Source: Oceanisphaera psychrotolerans
GTDB taxonomy: Bacteria > Pseudomonadota > Gammaproteobacteria > Enterobacterales > Aeromonadaceae
Length of the DNA stretch: 64,000 bases
Reading direction: 5' to 3'
Assembly (NCBI RefSeq): GCF_001870485.1
Contig: NZ_MDKE01000011.1
Location: 248,001 to 312,000, forward strand
Below the pieces are notes generated by a model. It saw only the letters and a program-made list of their open reading frames with translations. It was not told the DNA's origin and ran no database searches. The first letter of the stretch is position 1; each line of letters starts with the position of its first letter. Shown here one piece after another: positions 8,985-17,482 of the stretch. A program made the position numbers and the translations under genes.

Positions 8985-9535
8985 GATGTCATCTCAATAC
9001 GCAAGCAACGTGGGCGCTCTTACCACCGGTTGGCAGCTGAAAAAGCAATCCTCAGGCGGCCCCGCTGGCACACCATGCTAGGGTTTTACAGACACCCACA
9101 CCAAGATGCGGGGCCCAGTAATACAGGCCTGAGACAGAATGAGAAGCGATAAAATGAAACTTTACTTTAAAAACATGGGCTAACGGTGGTCAACAGAGTG
9201 AAAAACAAAGAAAATCTCAGCAGTCACACCCCCATGATGCATGGGTGTCTATTCATTGATTTATAAAGATTTTTTACCAATAAAAATAAAAAACTACATT
9301 TCAACCTACACAAAAATCAGGTTCGTATCCTAGCGAATCCCCGCTCCCTCTACGACATCACTTCTCACTGAATCGTCTCGGTACATCAACTAATCTATAA
9401 ATATAAATATAAATAAAAAGACAAATGATAATCTAATGAAAACATTTACAAACTTATATCACTTCATTGATCTCGGTAGAACACCACTGCCCTTCTCTTA
9501 GCCTGCGTTCGTCAGGCGTAAATGGAGTATTCGTT
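8985..9535. other. AT-rich island left end, no gene
   Basis: This 551-bp stretch lies between the integrase stub and the DUF932 gene. It switches from mixed composition to strongly AT-rich after about 9150, matching the island interior. It contains one copy of the 12-bp motif AACCTACACAAA (9303-9314) that is also found beside the integrase at the other end. There is also a weak likeness between 9092-9120 and 31840-31870 (ACCCACACCAAGATGCG versus ACCTACACAAATGCG). It should hold attL or its remnant and the promoter of the DUF932 gene. I see no convincing coding frame. Confidence 0.5.
9303..9314 (+). repeat. Candidate integrase arm-type site, left end
   Basis: AACCTACACAAA is identical to the third unit of the three-unit repeat at 31817-31852 beside the integrase promoter. 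A 12-bp match can arise by chance. The location near both ends of the island is what makes an integrase-binding site plausible. Confidence 0.4.
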
Positions 9536-10489
9536 ATGTCTCACCTCGTCGAATCCATGGCCTACCTTGGCCAGACGCCCTGGCATGGTCTAGGCAACCA
9601 ACTCACCAGCAAGCAACCCTTGTCGGTCTGGCTCAAAGAAGCCGGTATGGACTGGTCCATCAAACAGAGTGATGTCATGTTCAATGCTGCCGACGATGGT
9701 CTTTACCTGCGTCATCACGATAGCGCTCAAGTACTGTATCGCTCAGATACCCTGGCGCCACTGTCAGTGGTGTCCAATCGTTATAAGGTCGTCCAGCCTC
9801 AAGAAGTGCTGCACTTCTATAAAGACCTGGTGCAGGCCGGAGGCTTCGAGCTGGAAACAGCGGGGGTACTCAAAGGGGGTCGCAAGCTATGGGCCTTGGC
9901 TAAAACCGGGCAGAGTGCCCGGCTCAATGGTAACGACAACATCAAAGCCTATCTGCTGCTGGCCACCAGCTGCGACGGAACGCTATGTACGACAGCTCAG
10001 TTCACTTCGGTACGAGTGGTCTGTAACAACACGCTGCAGGTCGCTGTTAACAACCGCGCAGGTGCGGTCAAGGTGCCCCACTCCACCGTGTTTGACCCCA
10101 AGCTGGTTAAAGAAGCACTGGGGCTGGGACTGTCCAGTTGGGATGGCTTCATGTACAACCTCAAGGAACTGTCTCAACGGCCTGTATCACCCGAAGAAGC
10201 TCATCGTTTCTTTGCCGAAGCACTGGATGATCCCTGTGCTGAACACTCAGACCTCACCCCATCCAAACCCATGCAGCAACTGCTCAGTCTGTACGACGGT
10301 GCCGGTATGGGTGCAGACCTGGCTTCCAGCAAGAACACGGCCTGGGGCCTGGTCAATGCCATGACCGAGTTTGTAGATCATCATCGCCGAGCTCGTAACC
10401 AAGACTATCGGCTCGATTCTGCCTGGTTTGGCAATGGAGCTCAGCTCAAACAAAAAACCTACAGTCAGGCCATCGCCTTACTGCACTAA
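9536..10489 (+). CDS. DUF932 (phage/plasmid-like TIGR03299) protein
   Basis: A 317-aa protein of the DUF932 family, found widely on conjugative elements, plasmids and phages. Its function is not firmly established and it usually lies near recombination genes. The start MSHLVESMAYLGQTPW is chosen because GGAG lies 8 nt upstream; the longer frame from 9467 lacks this. Recognisable segments are the N-terminal TPWHGLGNQL and, mid-protein, the conserved YLLLATSCDGT and RVVCNNTL blocks. It is followed 71 bp later by the YqaJ exonuclease gene, consistent with a recombination module. No catalytic residues can be named. Confidence 0.85.
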   Translation: MSHLVESMAYLGQTPWHGLGNQLTSKQPLSVWLKEAGMDWSIKQSDVMFNAADDGLYLRHHDSAQVLYRSDTLAPLSVVSNRYKVVQPQEVLHFYKDLVQAGGFELETAGVLKGGRKLWALAKTGQSARLNGNDNIKAYLLLATSCDGTLCTTAQFTSVRVVCNNTLQVAVNNRAGAVKVPHSTVFDPKLVKEALGLGLSSWDGFMYNLKELSQRPVSPEEAHRFFAEALDDPCAEHSDLTPSKPMQQLLSLYDGAGMGADLASSKNTAWGLVNAMTEFVDHHRRARNQDYRLDSAWFGNGAQLKQKTYSQAIALLH

Positions 10490-10560
10490 CTCTTACGAAC
10501 TTACCCCATAAGGCCCTGCTGGTTTACGCCAGCAGCCTTTATGCATTTAGGAGACTCATC

Positions 10561-11544
10561 ATGAAAACACGTTATGGTAATGCCTTCCGCCTGGCCGACA
10601 CCAAGACCCTCACTCACGAGCAATGGCTCAAGATCCGCCAGTCCGGTATCGGCTCTTCCGACGCCGCCGTTGCACTGGGATTGTCTCGCTACAAAAGCCC
10701 GTTATCACTGTGGCTAGAGAAGACAGATCGGCGCCCTGCCACCGACCTGTCAGATAACGAAGCGGTATTCTGGGGGACAACCCTGGAGCCGGTACTGGCT
10801 TATGTATACGCCAAGCGGACGGGTTTAAAGGTACGCCGGGTCAATGCGGTACTCCAGCACGCCGAGCATCCCTTTATGCTCGCCAACCTGGATCGTGAAG
10901 TACTGGGTCATGCCGACGGCGTTGGCACCCTGGAGATAAAAACGGCTGGCTACCATTCAGCTCCGCAATGGGAGCAAGGTATTCCCCTGGCTTATCAATG
11001 TCAGGTGCTACATCAGCTGGCCGTAACCGGCCATGCCTGGGCCGATGTTGCAGTGTTAATCGCCGGTCAGGATTTTCGTATCTACCGGGTGAATCGAGAC
11101 GATGACAAGATTGCCGACCTCATCCAACGAGAAGCCGCCTTCTGGCAACACGTTACCGAAGACATTCAACCCGATCCCGATGGCTCAGATGATGCCGCTC
11201 AGGCACTGCAATCCCTGTATCCACAGGATGACAGTCAAACCCTGGATCTGTCCGAGGCACCAGCGATGAACGAACTGTTCAATCATTTTCTCAATGCTCG
11301 CCAACAGAAAGAAGAAGCCGAAGCCCGTGAAGCTCAACTCAAACAACAACTCCAGGCCTCGCTAGGCACAGCCAGCGCAGCAGTCTTTCAGGAGGGCAAA
11401 ATCAGCTGGAAGAAGAGCCGAGATCGCACCATGCCTGATATGGAAAAGCTCACCACCCATCACCCCGAATGGCTACAGCACTGCAGCAAAACCGTATCCG
11501 GTACCCGCCGCTTTATGGTGCAACTGCAAAGGAGCCCATCATGA
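10561..11544 (+). CDS. YqaJ-family viral recombinase/exonuclease
   Basis: A 327-aa nuclease of the YqaJ/lambda-exonuclease group (PD-(D/E)XK fold), expected to resect double-stranded DNA ends for single-strand annealing. Visible motifs are the N-terminal QSGIGSSDAAVALGLS, WGTTLEPVLA (conserved Glu), the central NLDREVLGHADGVGTLEIKT, which carries the catalytic D...ExK, and QCQVLHQLAVTG. The C-terminal third is partly coiled (QQKEEAEAREAQLKQQLQ). A strong TTAGGAGA ribosome site precedes the ATG. Its stop overlaps the next gene's start (ATGA). No Bet/Erf annealing protein is recognised nearby; DUF932 may serve a related role. Confidence 0.88.
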   Translation: MKTRYGNAFRLADTKTLTHEQWLKIRQSGIGSSDAAVALGLSRYKSPLSLWLEKTDRRPATDLSDNEAVFWGTTLEPVLAYVYAKRTGLKVRRVNAVLQHAEHPFMLANLDREVLGHADGVGTLEIKTAGYHSAPQWEQGIPLAYQCQVLHQLAVTGHAWADVAVLIAGQDFRIYRVNRDDDKIADLIQREAAFWQHVTEDIQPDPDGSDDAAQALQSLYPQDDSQTLDLSEAPAMNELFNHFLNARQQKEEAEAREAQLKQQLQASLGTASAAVFQEGKISWKKSRDRTMPDMEKLTTHHPEWLQHCSKTVSGTRRFMVQLQRSPS

Positions 11545-12442
11545 TCAAAGGACTCGCCATTACACCGCCTATTATCGGACGGATCAGCATAGGTAAGCTG
11601 GTCAACAAAAACGATAAATGGCTACCGGAAAAAGACGACAGCTTTACCCTGACCACTCAGATCCAGAACCGCAGTGGCTGGATGCTGCATCCCCTGCATC
11701 AGCGGTATTCCGAAGGCGCAGCAACGGCAAGATCCGCTCCATTCCGGTCAAAGTCTTGTTCAACGACAGTGACCTTAATCTACGCGCCGAATACAGCGCC
11801 TTTGATCGCAGCACAGGCCGCCCTATTTGTGTGGGTAACGGTGAAATGGCAAAACGAGTCGGTGAAGGAGGCATCGAAGAAGTGACGTGCCCCAGTCCCG
11901 AGCGATGCCGCTTTGCCTATGAACAAGGCTGCAAGCTGTATGGCCGTTTAAATGTTCAGATTGATGGTCAAAACGACGAGCTGGGTAGCTTCATCTTCCG
12001 TACCACCGGCTACAACTCGGTCCGTACTCTGGCTGCCAGGCTGCGCTATTTTGAAGCTGCCAGTGGAGGCCATACCCGGCACCTACCACTGCAATTACGG
12101 CTGCGAGCCAAGAGCACCACCCAGTCATATCGAACCCCGGTGTACTACGTCGATCTGACTTTGCGTGAGGAAGATACCCTGACAGAAGCAGTCCAAGCCG
12201 CCCACCTGGAAGCAGAGCGATATAACCAGGCCGGTGTCGACACGCTTAATCTGGAAAACATAGCACGCCAGCTGTTACAGAACGGGCAGTTTGAAGATGG
12301 CGAAGAAGAAGTCCCCTTGTTGCTGGAAGAGTTTTATCCAGAAACAGAGAGCGATACCTCCAGCAAATCCACTGACAAACCTCAACCACAGGAACTCGTC
12401 CGGGCTACCCGTCTGACCAATAAGCTGGGCACCGCTCAGTGA
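11541..12442 (+). CDS. RDF-like 'hydrolase or metal-binding' protein, frameshifted
   Basis: Two overlapping frames together make a protein of about 300 aa. Frame 1 starts MIKGLAITPPIIGRISIG at 11541 behind AAGGAG and is conserved to about HPLHQRYS (11700). Frame 2 resumes near SNGKIRSIPVKVLFND (about 11725) and runs to 12442. One missing base between about 11700 and 11725 would restore a single frame. The fused product resembles the family often labelled hydrolase/metal-binding or recombination-directionality-factor-like on integrative elements. It includes a cysteine pair around CPSPERCRFAYEQGC. Given other single-base losses in this window, a sequencing error is at least as likely as a real pseudogene. 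Confidence 0.7.
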
Positions 12443-12462
12443 ACCTAACCCACCCATTAATG

Positions 12463-12486
12463 CGCCGCCCTTGAGCGGCGTTTTTT
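12463..12486 (+). terminator. Rho-independent terminator after the RDF-like gene
   Basis: CGCCGC (12463-12468), loop CCTTGA, GCGGCG (12475-12480), then six T. This is a textbook intrinsic terminator 20 bp after the stop codon. It separates the DUF932-YqaJ-RDF group from radC. Confidence 0.9.
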
Positions 12487-12502
12487 ATGCCTGGAGATCA
12501 CC

Positions 12503-13000
12503 ATGAATCAGAAGAAATTTATTGCTGGCGAACAACGCGGTACCTACCTGGCACCCGAACTGCTGACAGAAGCCGATATCCTAAACATGGCCCAAAAGCT
12601 GGCTCGTCGTCGGTTAGCCAAAGGTCGCGTCATAAACCAGCCAGAGCTTGCCTTCGAGTATCTGAAAACTCTACTGCAACACTACGAGCACGAAGTGTTC
12701 GGAGCCGTGTTTCTCGACAACCAGCATCGTATTTTGGGCTTTGAAGAGCTGTTCCGAGGCACCATCGATGCCGCCAGCGTCTATCCCCGTGAAGTGGTAA
12801 AGCGGGCTTTGGCCTACAACGCAGCCGCACTCATTCTGGTGCACAACCATCCGTCCGGAGATCCCGAGCCCAGCAAAGCTGATACCAGTATCACCCTTCG
12901 CCTGCGAGACGCACTCAACCTGGTTGATATTCGCGTCCTCGATCATGTGGTGGTCGGTATGGAAGGCTGTGTATCACTGGCCGCACGCGGCCTTATCTAA
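12503..13000 (+). CDS. RadC-like JAB/MPN domain protein
   Basis: A 165-aa protein of the RadC (UPF0758) family, shorter than chromosomal RadC because it lacks most of the N-terminal helix-hairpin-helix region. The zinc JAMM signature is complete: HNHPSGDPEPSKAD near residues 112-125, with an upstream Glu in FRGTIDAASVYPREVV. Such short RadC proteins are frequent on integrative elements. Their activity is unknown; a metalloprotease- or nuclease-like role has been proposed for the fold. It starts just after the preceding terminator, with TGGAGAT as ribosome site. Confidence 0.9.
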   Translation: MNQKKFIAGEQRGTYLAPELLTEADILNMAQKLARRRLAKGRVINQPELAFEYLKTLLQHYEHEVFGAVFLDNQHRILGFEELFRGTIDAASVYPREVVKRALAYNAAALILVHNHPSGDPEPSKADTSITLRLRDALNLVDIRVLDHVVVGMEGCVSLAARGLI

Positions 13001-13026
13001 TCAACACAAAACAGAAAGGAGTAAAC

Positions 13027-13371
13027 ATGCAGCAAGATAAAAATGAACTGGCCAACATCTACAGTGAACAAAGCTTCTGGGATAAAATTCGCTACAGCCT
13101 GAAAACGGCAGGCATCGAGGTTATTCGTAAATGCCTGTGGCTTTACTATGCAGCTCAGAAGCCAGAAACACCGCTATGGGCAAAGACCGTCGTCTACAGT
13201 GCTTTGGCTTACTTTATCCTACCTATTGATGCGATCCCAGACCTACTTCCGGGCATGGGCTACACCGACGATCTGATCGTACTGACTGCCGCTATCGTCT
13301 CGATTTCGTTGTATGTGGATGAAGAGGTAGAACAGCAAGCCGAACGCAAGCTGCGGAAGTACTTTGGGTAA
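13027..13371 (+). CDS. YkvA/DUF1232 family small membrane protein
   Basis: A 114-aa protein with the DUF1232 core around residues 55-95 (WAKTVVYSALAYFILPIDAIPDLLPG in blocks, then GYTDDLIVL). This forms one or two membrane-associated helices with the conserved P-D-IPD pattern. The function is unknown. It is 26 bp downstream of the radC-like gene, with AGAAAGGAG as Shine-Dalgarno, so the two are likely cotranscribed and end at the terminator at 13381. Confidence 0.85.
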   Translation: MQQDKNELANIYSEQSFWDKIRYSLKTAGIEVIRKCLWLYYAAQKPETPLWAKTVVYSALAYFILPIDAIPDLLPGMGYTDDLIVLTAAIVSISLYVDEEVEQQAERKLRKYFG

Positions 13372-13380
13372 TGAAGAAAT

Positions 13381-13406
13381 AAAAAGCGATTCGCCATCGC
13401 TTTTTT
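13381..13406 (+). terminator. Rho-independent terminator after DUF1232 gene
   Basis: AAAAAGCGAT (13381-13390), loop TCGCC, ATCGCTTTTTT. The stem is 10 bp and ends in a T-run. It follows the DUF1232 stop by 10 bp. The A-run on the left makes it potentially bidirectional. Confidence 0.9.
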
Positions 13407-13719
13407 CTCCAAGTAACATCATCACCATCTAAATAACTACCATTCGGAACAGTTATTTAGTTACTGGCGCTACAAACCTAATTCTCATATATTAATAGGT
13501 CATCGAAAGCATCTGATACGCATCGATAACATCACGTTCCTATTTATAGTCGTCTCGTTTTCAGTGGAGCACACCTTCACCATAAAAGGCTTTGATGAAA
13601 CAGTGGTTACCTTAGAGAAAAAGCGGCGCCCGCTATATCACCGTTGAGTGAGGTTTAGGAGTCAGTGTAGTAGTGGTGTAGTGGTGGTATATTGAAGAAA
13701 ATCACAAAAAGGACAGATA
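13407..13719. other. Intergenic region upstream of the UvrD-like helicase
   Basis: A 313-bp stretch without a convincing coding frame. It must contain the promoter of the helicase gene. A short G/T-rich near-repeat (GTGTAGTAGTGGTGTAGTGG) lies at about 13665-13685, and a GGACAG ribosome-binding region precedes the ATG at 13720. I see no clear operator. Confidence 0.4.
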
Positions 13720-16419
13720 ATGGAGCTAACAGCAGAGTCCAGACAACAACACCTCGAGCAAGTTGCTGGTGAGACGATAACTCAGCTCGACGGTATCGCA
13801 GTTGCAGCCAAAGTCAAGCTGAGTAACGGCCAGGCATCCGGGGCAAACGCATTAGCGAATCTGAACTCTATGACGTCCAGCCCCGCTATCCACAGACTGG
13901 AAAATATCAGCAGTGCAAACCGAGAAAGCTATCAAATATTGGCGTCCGAGCCAGCTATTGCACGGGTAGTAGTGGTGGATGGGCAAGAAAATCTGCATAC
14001 CTACTACATTTGCCGAACCACCCCGGTTACAGGCTTCCCCAGCCTTGCCAGCTATCGCGCCCCCATCGGTCGCTTGGCTTCCTTGGAAGTTGGAACTGAG
14101 TTTCTCCTACCTAACGGTACCCTTGTAGAAGTCTTTGAGCGAGCACAACTCAACCCCATTGAGTTAGCTGATGGTTGGGATTCTCGCAATACGATAGTGG
14201 AAACGGATGAATATGGCCTGCTCACCATAGAATCGTTGCGTGCATTACTGAGTGAAGTTGACGAAGACGTCGAAGACCTTTTGGATCAACTGCTGGCCGA
14301 AGAGTCTGCCAAAAACACGATCATCAATGGCATGCGCCGTAGCCTAATCACAAAAATGGGACTGCGCGATCAGCCTATTCTGGATCAATACCAAGATGAA
14401 ATTTTTCGTCTCCCCCTTGATAAACGTTTGCTGCTCTTAGGCCCCCCCGGTACAGGAAAAACTACAACTCTGATCCGTAGGCTGGGCCAGAAGCTTGACA
14501 CTGACTTTTTGGAGGAAGGTGAGCAAAGACTGATCGCAAACCTCAGAGCCGCTCAAGGAGTCACTCACACCAACAGCTGGTTGATGTTTACCCCCACCGA
14601 ATTGCTCAAACAATATCTTAAAGAAGCATTTGCTCGCGAAAATGTCCCAGCGTCTGATCTGCGGATTAAAACGTGGCGGGATTACCGACGAGAACTGGCC
14701 AGGAGCACATTTGGAGTTCTCAAAACCGCTACCGGCAGTGGCACCTTTGTATTGAAGGAAAACCTGCCAAGTTTGAGCCAGGAAGCACTGAACAGCCCTA
14801 TTCAGTGGTTCGAAGATTTCAACAAATGGCAGTACAACGCCTATTTACAAGAGCTGCGTGCGGCCGCCGACATGCTCAGTAAAGTGGTCGACCCAACAAC
14901 CAAAAAACTGGGCCAAGCGCTGCAAAGTATACTGACACAGACGGGGAGCGACGCCTTGACATCCATGTTCGGAGCTCTGGCAACCGAACTACCCAAGGTG
15001 CAAGACCTCGTTAATAGCTTAAAGGAAGTCTCCGACAGAAAGATAAAAGCCGCACTCAACCTGCAACTCAACCGAAACCGAGCATTCCTCGATGAATTAG
15101 CGCACTTTATAGATGGCCTCCAACAAACTCAGGGACCGGACACCGATGAGCAGGACGATCTTGATACCGATGAAGAAGATGCCACTACGCCGCGTACCGC
15201 CCGCGCCACCGCATTAAACGCCTACATGCAAGCGGTACGCAATCAAGCTCGCGCAGTTACTTCCAAGCGAACAGTCAGCAAAACATCCCGCACTGGCAAA
15301 ATCATCGAGTGGCTTGGTGAACGAGGCCTTACAGAGGCAGATCGCGCCGAGGTAGGAGCCAATCTCCTGATTCAGACCAACATGCGCCGTTTTGTTAATC
15401 CGCTCAAGCGCTACCTGGGAGGCCTCCCAAAACGCTATCAGACCTTTAGACGCGAACGTCAGCAGACAGATAGCTGGTATAACAAAGAAGGTGTCGAAAA
15501 CCGAGATATTCACCCACTTGAACTCGATATTGTGCTTCTCGCTATTTTACGCTCAGCGGGCGAACTGCTGAGCCGTCCTAGCATTCTGCGTGATATCGAT
15601 AACCCCACCTGGTCATCACTACAGCCTGTTTTGAGCCATTACTGCAATCAGGTCCTGGTGGATGAAGCAACGGATTTCTCCCCGATTCAACTTGCCTGCA
15701 TGGCCGCGCTGACCCACCCACGGTTGCGCTCATTCTTTGCCTGTGGCGACTTTAACCAACGTCTAACCACCTGGGGAGCACGCTCCGCCGATGACATGAA
15801 ATGGGTCTTTTCCGACTTCGACATCAGGGAAATTACCGTCTCTTATCGTCAAAGCAAACAACTGAACGATTTGGCTCGCGCCATGATTCAAGCCGTAGGC
15901 GGCACCGAACAAAACGTCACTCTTCCCACCCATGTGGACAGTTCCGGCGTTGCCCCCGCTTTGCTGGAGAACGCCATCAATACAGAAACGGTTGTCAGTT
16001 GGTTAGCTAATCGCATTCTCGAGATCGAACGCTTCGTTGGCCAATTGCCATCCACCGCCATCTTTGTAAATGCCGAAGACGACGTTGCGCCAGTAGCTGA
16101 AGCATTAAATGCCGCGCTGGTCGAGCACAATATCCAGGCTATTGCCTGCCGAGAAGGGCAGGCCGTAGGCCAAGAGAACAATGTGCGCGTGTTCGATATT
16201 CAGTACATTAAAGGCCTGGAGTTTGAAACGGTATTTTTTGTAGGCATTGACCAACTTGTGGCAAAACAACCGACACTGTTTGACAAATACCTGTACGTAG
16301 GCGCAACCCGAGCCGCCACTTATCTCGGCATCACCTGCGAAGGCGCCTTGCCTAACGCAATCGAGAGTCTGCGTCCCCACTTTAGCCAGGGCTGGCACTC
16401 TCCTAGCACACAGAAATAG
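13720..16419 (+). CDS. UvrD/Rep-like superfamily 1 helicase with Gre-like N-terminal segment
   Basis: An 899-aa protein. Residues of about 110-145 (SYRAPIGRLASLEVGTEF, then a Val-Glu-Val strand) resemble the C-terminal domain of the GreA/GreB transcript-cleavage factors (typical pattern SPLGRALLGKKVGDEV). Walker A is GPPGTGKTTT at about 242, Walker B VLVDEATDFSP at about 645 (DEAT rather than DEAD/DEEQ), motif IV-like SYRQSKQLNDLAR at about 707. The UvrD C-terminal motifs IQYIKGLEFETVFF (about 826) and YVGATRA (about 857) are present. An acidic insert (DTDEQDDLDTDEEDA) lies at about 475. It stands alone on the plus strand, convergent with the defence operon. A defence or repair role is inferred from the location; the Gre-like part suggests contact with RNA polymerase. 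Confidence 0.8.
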   Translation: MELTAESRQQHLEQVAGETITQLDGIAVAAKVKLSNGQASGANALANLNSMTSSPAIHRLENISSANRESYQILASEPAIARVVVVDGQENLHTYYICRTTPVTGFPSLASYRAPIGRLASLEVGTEFLLPNGTLVEVFERAQLNPIELADGWDSRNTIVETDEYGLLTIESLRALLSEVDEDVEDLLDQLLAEESAKNTIINGMRRSLITKMGLRDQPILDQYQDEIFRLPLDKRLLLLGPPGTGKTTTLIRRLGQKLDTDFLEEGEQRLIANLRAAQGVTHTNSWLMFTPTELLKQYLKEAFARENVPASDLRIKTWRDYRRELARSTFGVLKTATGSGTFVLKENLPSLSQEALNSPIQWFEDFNKWQYNAYLQELRAAADMLSKVVDPTTKKLGQALQSILTQTGSDALTSMFGALATELPKVQDLVNSLKEVSDRKIKAALNLQLNRNRAFLDELAHFIDGLQQTQGPDTDEQDDLDTDEEDATTPRTARATALNAYMQAVRNQARAVTSKRTVSKTSRTGKIIEWLGERGLTEADRAEVGANLLIQTNMRRFVNPLKRYLGGLPKRYQTFRRERQQTDSWYNKEGVENRDIHPLELDIVLLAILRSAGELLSRPSILRDIDNPTWSSLQPVLSHYCNQVLVDEATDFSPIQLACMAALTHPRLRSFFACGDFNQRLTTWGARSADDMKWVFSDFDIREITVSYRQSKQLNDLARAMIQAVGGTEQNVTLPTHVDSSGVAPALLENAINTETVVSWLANRILEIERFVGQLPSTAIFVNAEDDVAPVAEALNAALVEHNIQAIACREGQAVGQENNVRVFDIQYIKGLEFETVFFVGIDQLVAKQPTLFDKYLYVGATRAATYLGITCEGALPNAIESLRPHFSQGWHSPSTQK

Positions 16420-16460
16420 TTATCGACTTAAATATTTTTAATCAGGTAATTTACACATAA

Positions 16461-16498
16461 ATAGAGTCCAGCAGGGAGTACTCCCTGCTGGACTCTAT
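16461..16498. terminator. Perfect 38-bp palindrome between convergent genes
   Basis: The 19 bases at 16461-16479 are followed without any spacer by their exact reverse complement to 16498. It lies in the 84-bp gap between the convergent UvrD-like helicase and the 298-aa gene. It could act as a bidirectional terminator, although the flanking T-runs are weak (ATAAAAAT on one side). A loopless perfect palindrome can also extrude as a cruciform. Confidence 0.6.
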
Positions 16499-16503
16499 AA
16501 AAA

Positions 16504-17400
16504 TCAATTTGATTCAATCATCAACTTAGCCCCCGGCAACACCTTTAATTTCTTTTCAATTTGCTGTTCAAGCCTTTCATTGGCCAAAAGCTCATCTTTT
16601 AAAACCATGAGAACGTCATACACTCCATCAAAATCATCGCGCTCGGTGATTCGCTTTATAGCTCCTGAAAACAGTTTGTTTGATGCATCACCATTCTCTT
16701 TAAGTAAGCGACGTTCTACTCTTAGCTTCATGTCACAGGGGTAGTAATCTTGTAGAGGGTTAGCATCCTTTTCCACACCAACGGTTTGAGTAAGCTCTCT
16801 GACTAGCTCTTCCTCTTTAAATTCAGAAACATAACCATCCTTACAGATTGAGTCATAAAAAACATTCAACTCACTGATGGTGCTGGATAAACTTTTTATC
16901 TGATGAAGAAGGTAGCCGGGGAAGCGAATTTCATTTCTCTTTTGCAAGTATTTCCCAACAGAAATCACGTCATACTGCAATGCGTGAGATATATTTCTAT
17001 CAATCCCAACCCGGGTCCGGTGGCTATCAATAAAGTAGTTTATAGAGTTAGAAAGAAAGAGTATTTCATTCTGACCTTTCACAACCTCAAAACCTTCGGA
17101 AATTTTCTTCTCTATAGACATAGCTTGGTTTTTATCAAAGGTGCTTGGCAAGCTCAGGCCACGTTCCACCACATCCAGATTTTTAGAAAGCTTGATCGAC
17201 TTCACATCACCAAAGAGTTCTTTACCTACATTTGTAGACAAAAAATCAACCGTTACCTTGGATACTCCTTCAACATAAGGAAGAGACACCTGTATAGCTC
17301 TCTTTCCTTTCTCCATTATTTTTTTACCAAAATCTGTTTTACTGGCTTCTTCAAGAAGCTGCATCACGGTTGGAAACAAATGCACCATTGCTGGATTCAT
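16504..17400 (-). CDS. Unknown 298-aa protein at the 3' end of the defence operon
   Basis: I do not recognise this protein. The start MNPAMVHLFP at 17400 has AAGGTG 6 nt upstream. The GTG at 17409 overlaps that ribosome site and is rejected. The protein is lysine- and glutamate-rich and appears mostly helical. It has no signal peptide, no clear membrane span and no nucleotide-binding motif. Base composition is more AT-rich than the res and mod genes. It lies 82 bp downstream of res, with a possible weak terminator hairpin in between (GCCTCGCC...GGTGAGGC, about 17422-17478). It may therefore have its own promoter. A role as effector, immunity or accessory protein is conceivable but not shown. 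Confidence 0.65.
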   Translation of the reverse strand: MNPAMVHLFPTVMQLLEEASKTDFGKKIMEKGKRAIQVSLPYVEGVSKVTVDFLSTNVGKELFGDVKSIKLSKNLDVVERGLSLPSTFDKNQAMSIEKKISEGFEVVKGQNEILFLSNSINYFIDSHRTRVGIDRNISHALQYDVISVGKYLQKRNEIRFPGYLLHQIKSLSSTISELNVFYDSICKDGYVSEFKEEELVRELTQTVGVEKDANPLQDYYPCDMKLRVERRLLKENGDASNKLFSGAIKRITERDDFDGVYDVLMVLKDELLANERLEQQIEKKLKVLPGAKLMIESN

Positions 17401-17482
17401 AGCTTTCACCTTATAGAAAAATTAAGCCTCACCGTCACTTATCATTTTTACATTTTTTTAAAAAGGTTGGCGAGGCAATTCT

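Noticed and set aside
8985-9152. Small plus-strand frame 8919-9152
   Set aside because: No recognisable content and it overlaps the integrase stub on the other strand; judged a chance frame.
9310-9350. Possible tRNA 3' end (GGTTCGTATCC followed by a GCGAATCCCCGCTCC stretch) as attachment site
   Set aside because: No acceptor partner, anticodon arm or CCA-adjacent pairing can be drawn, and no matching tRNA segment is seen at the right end; too short to support.
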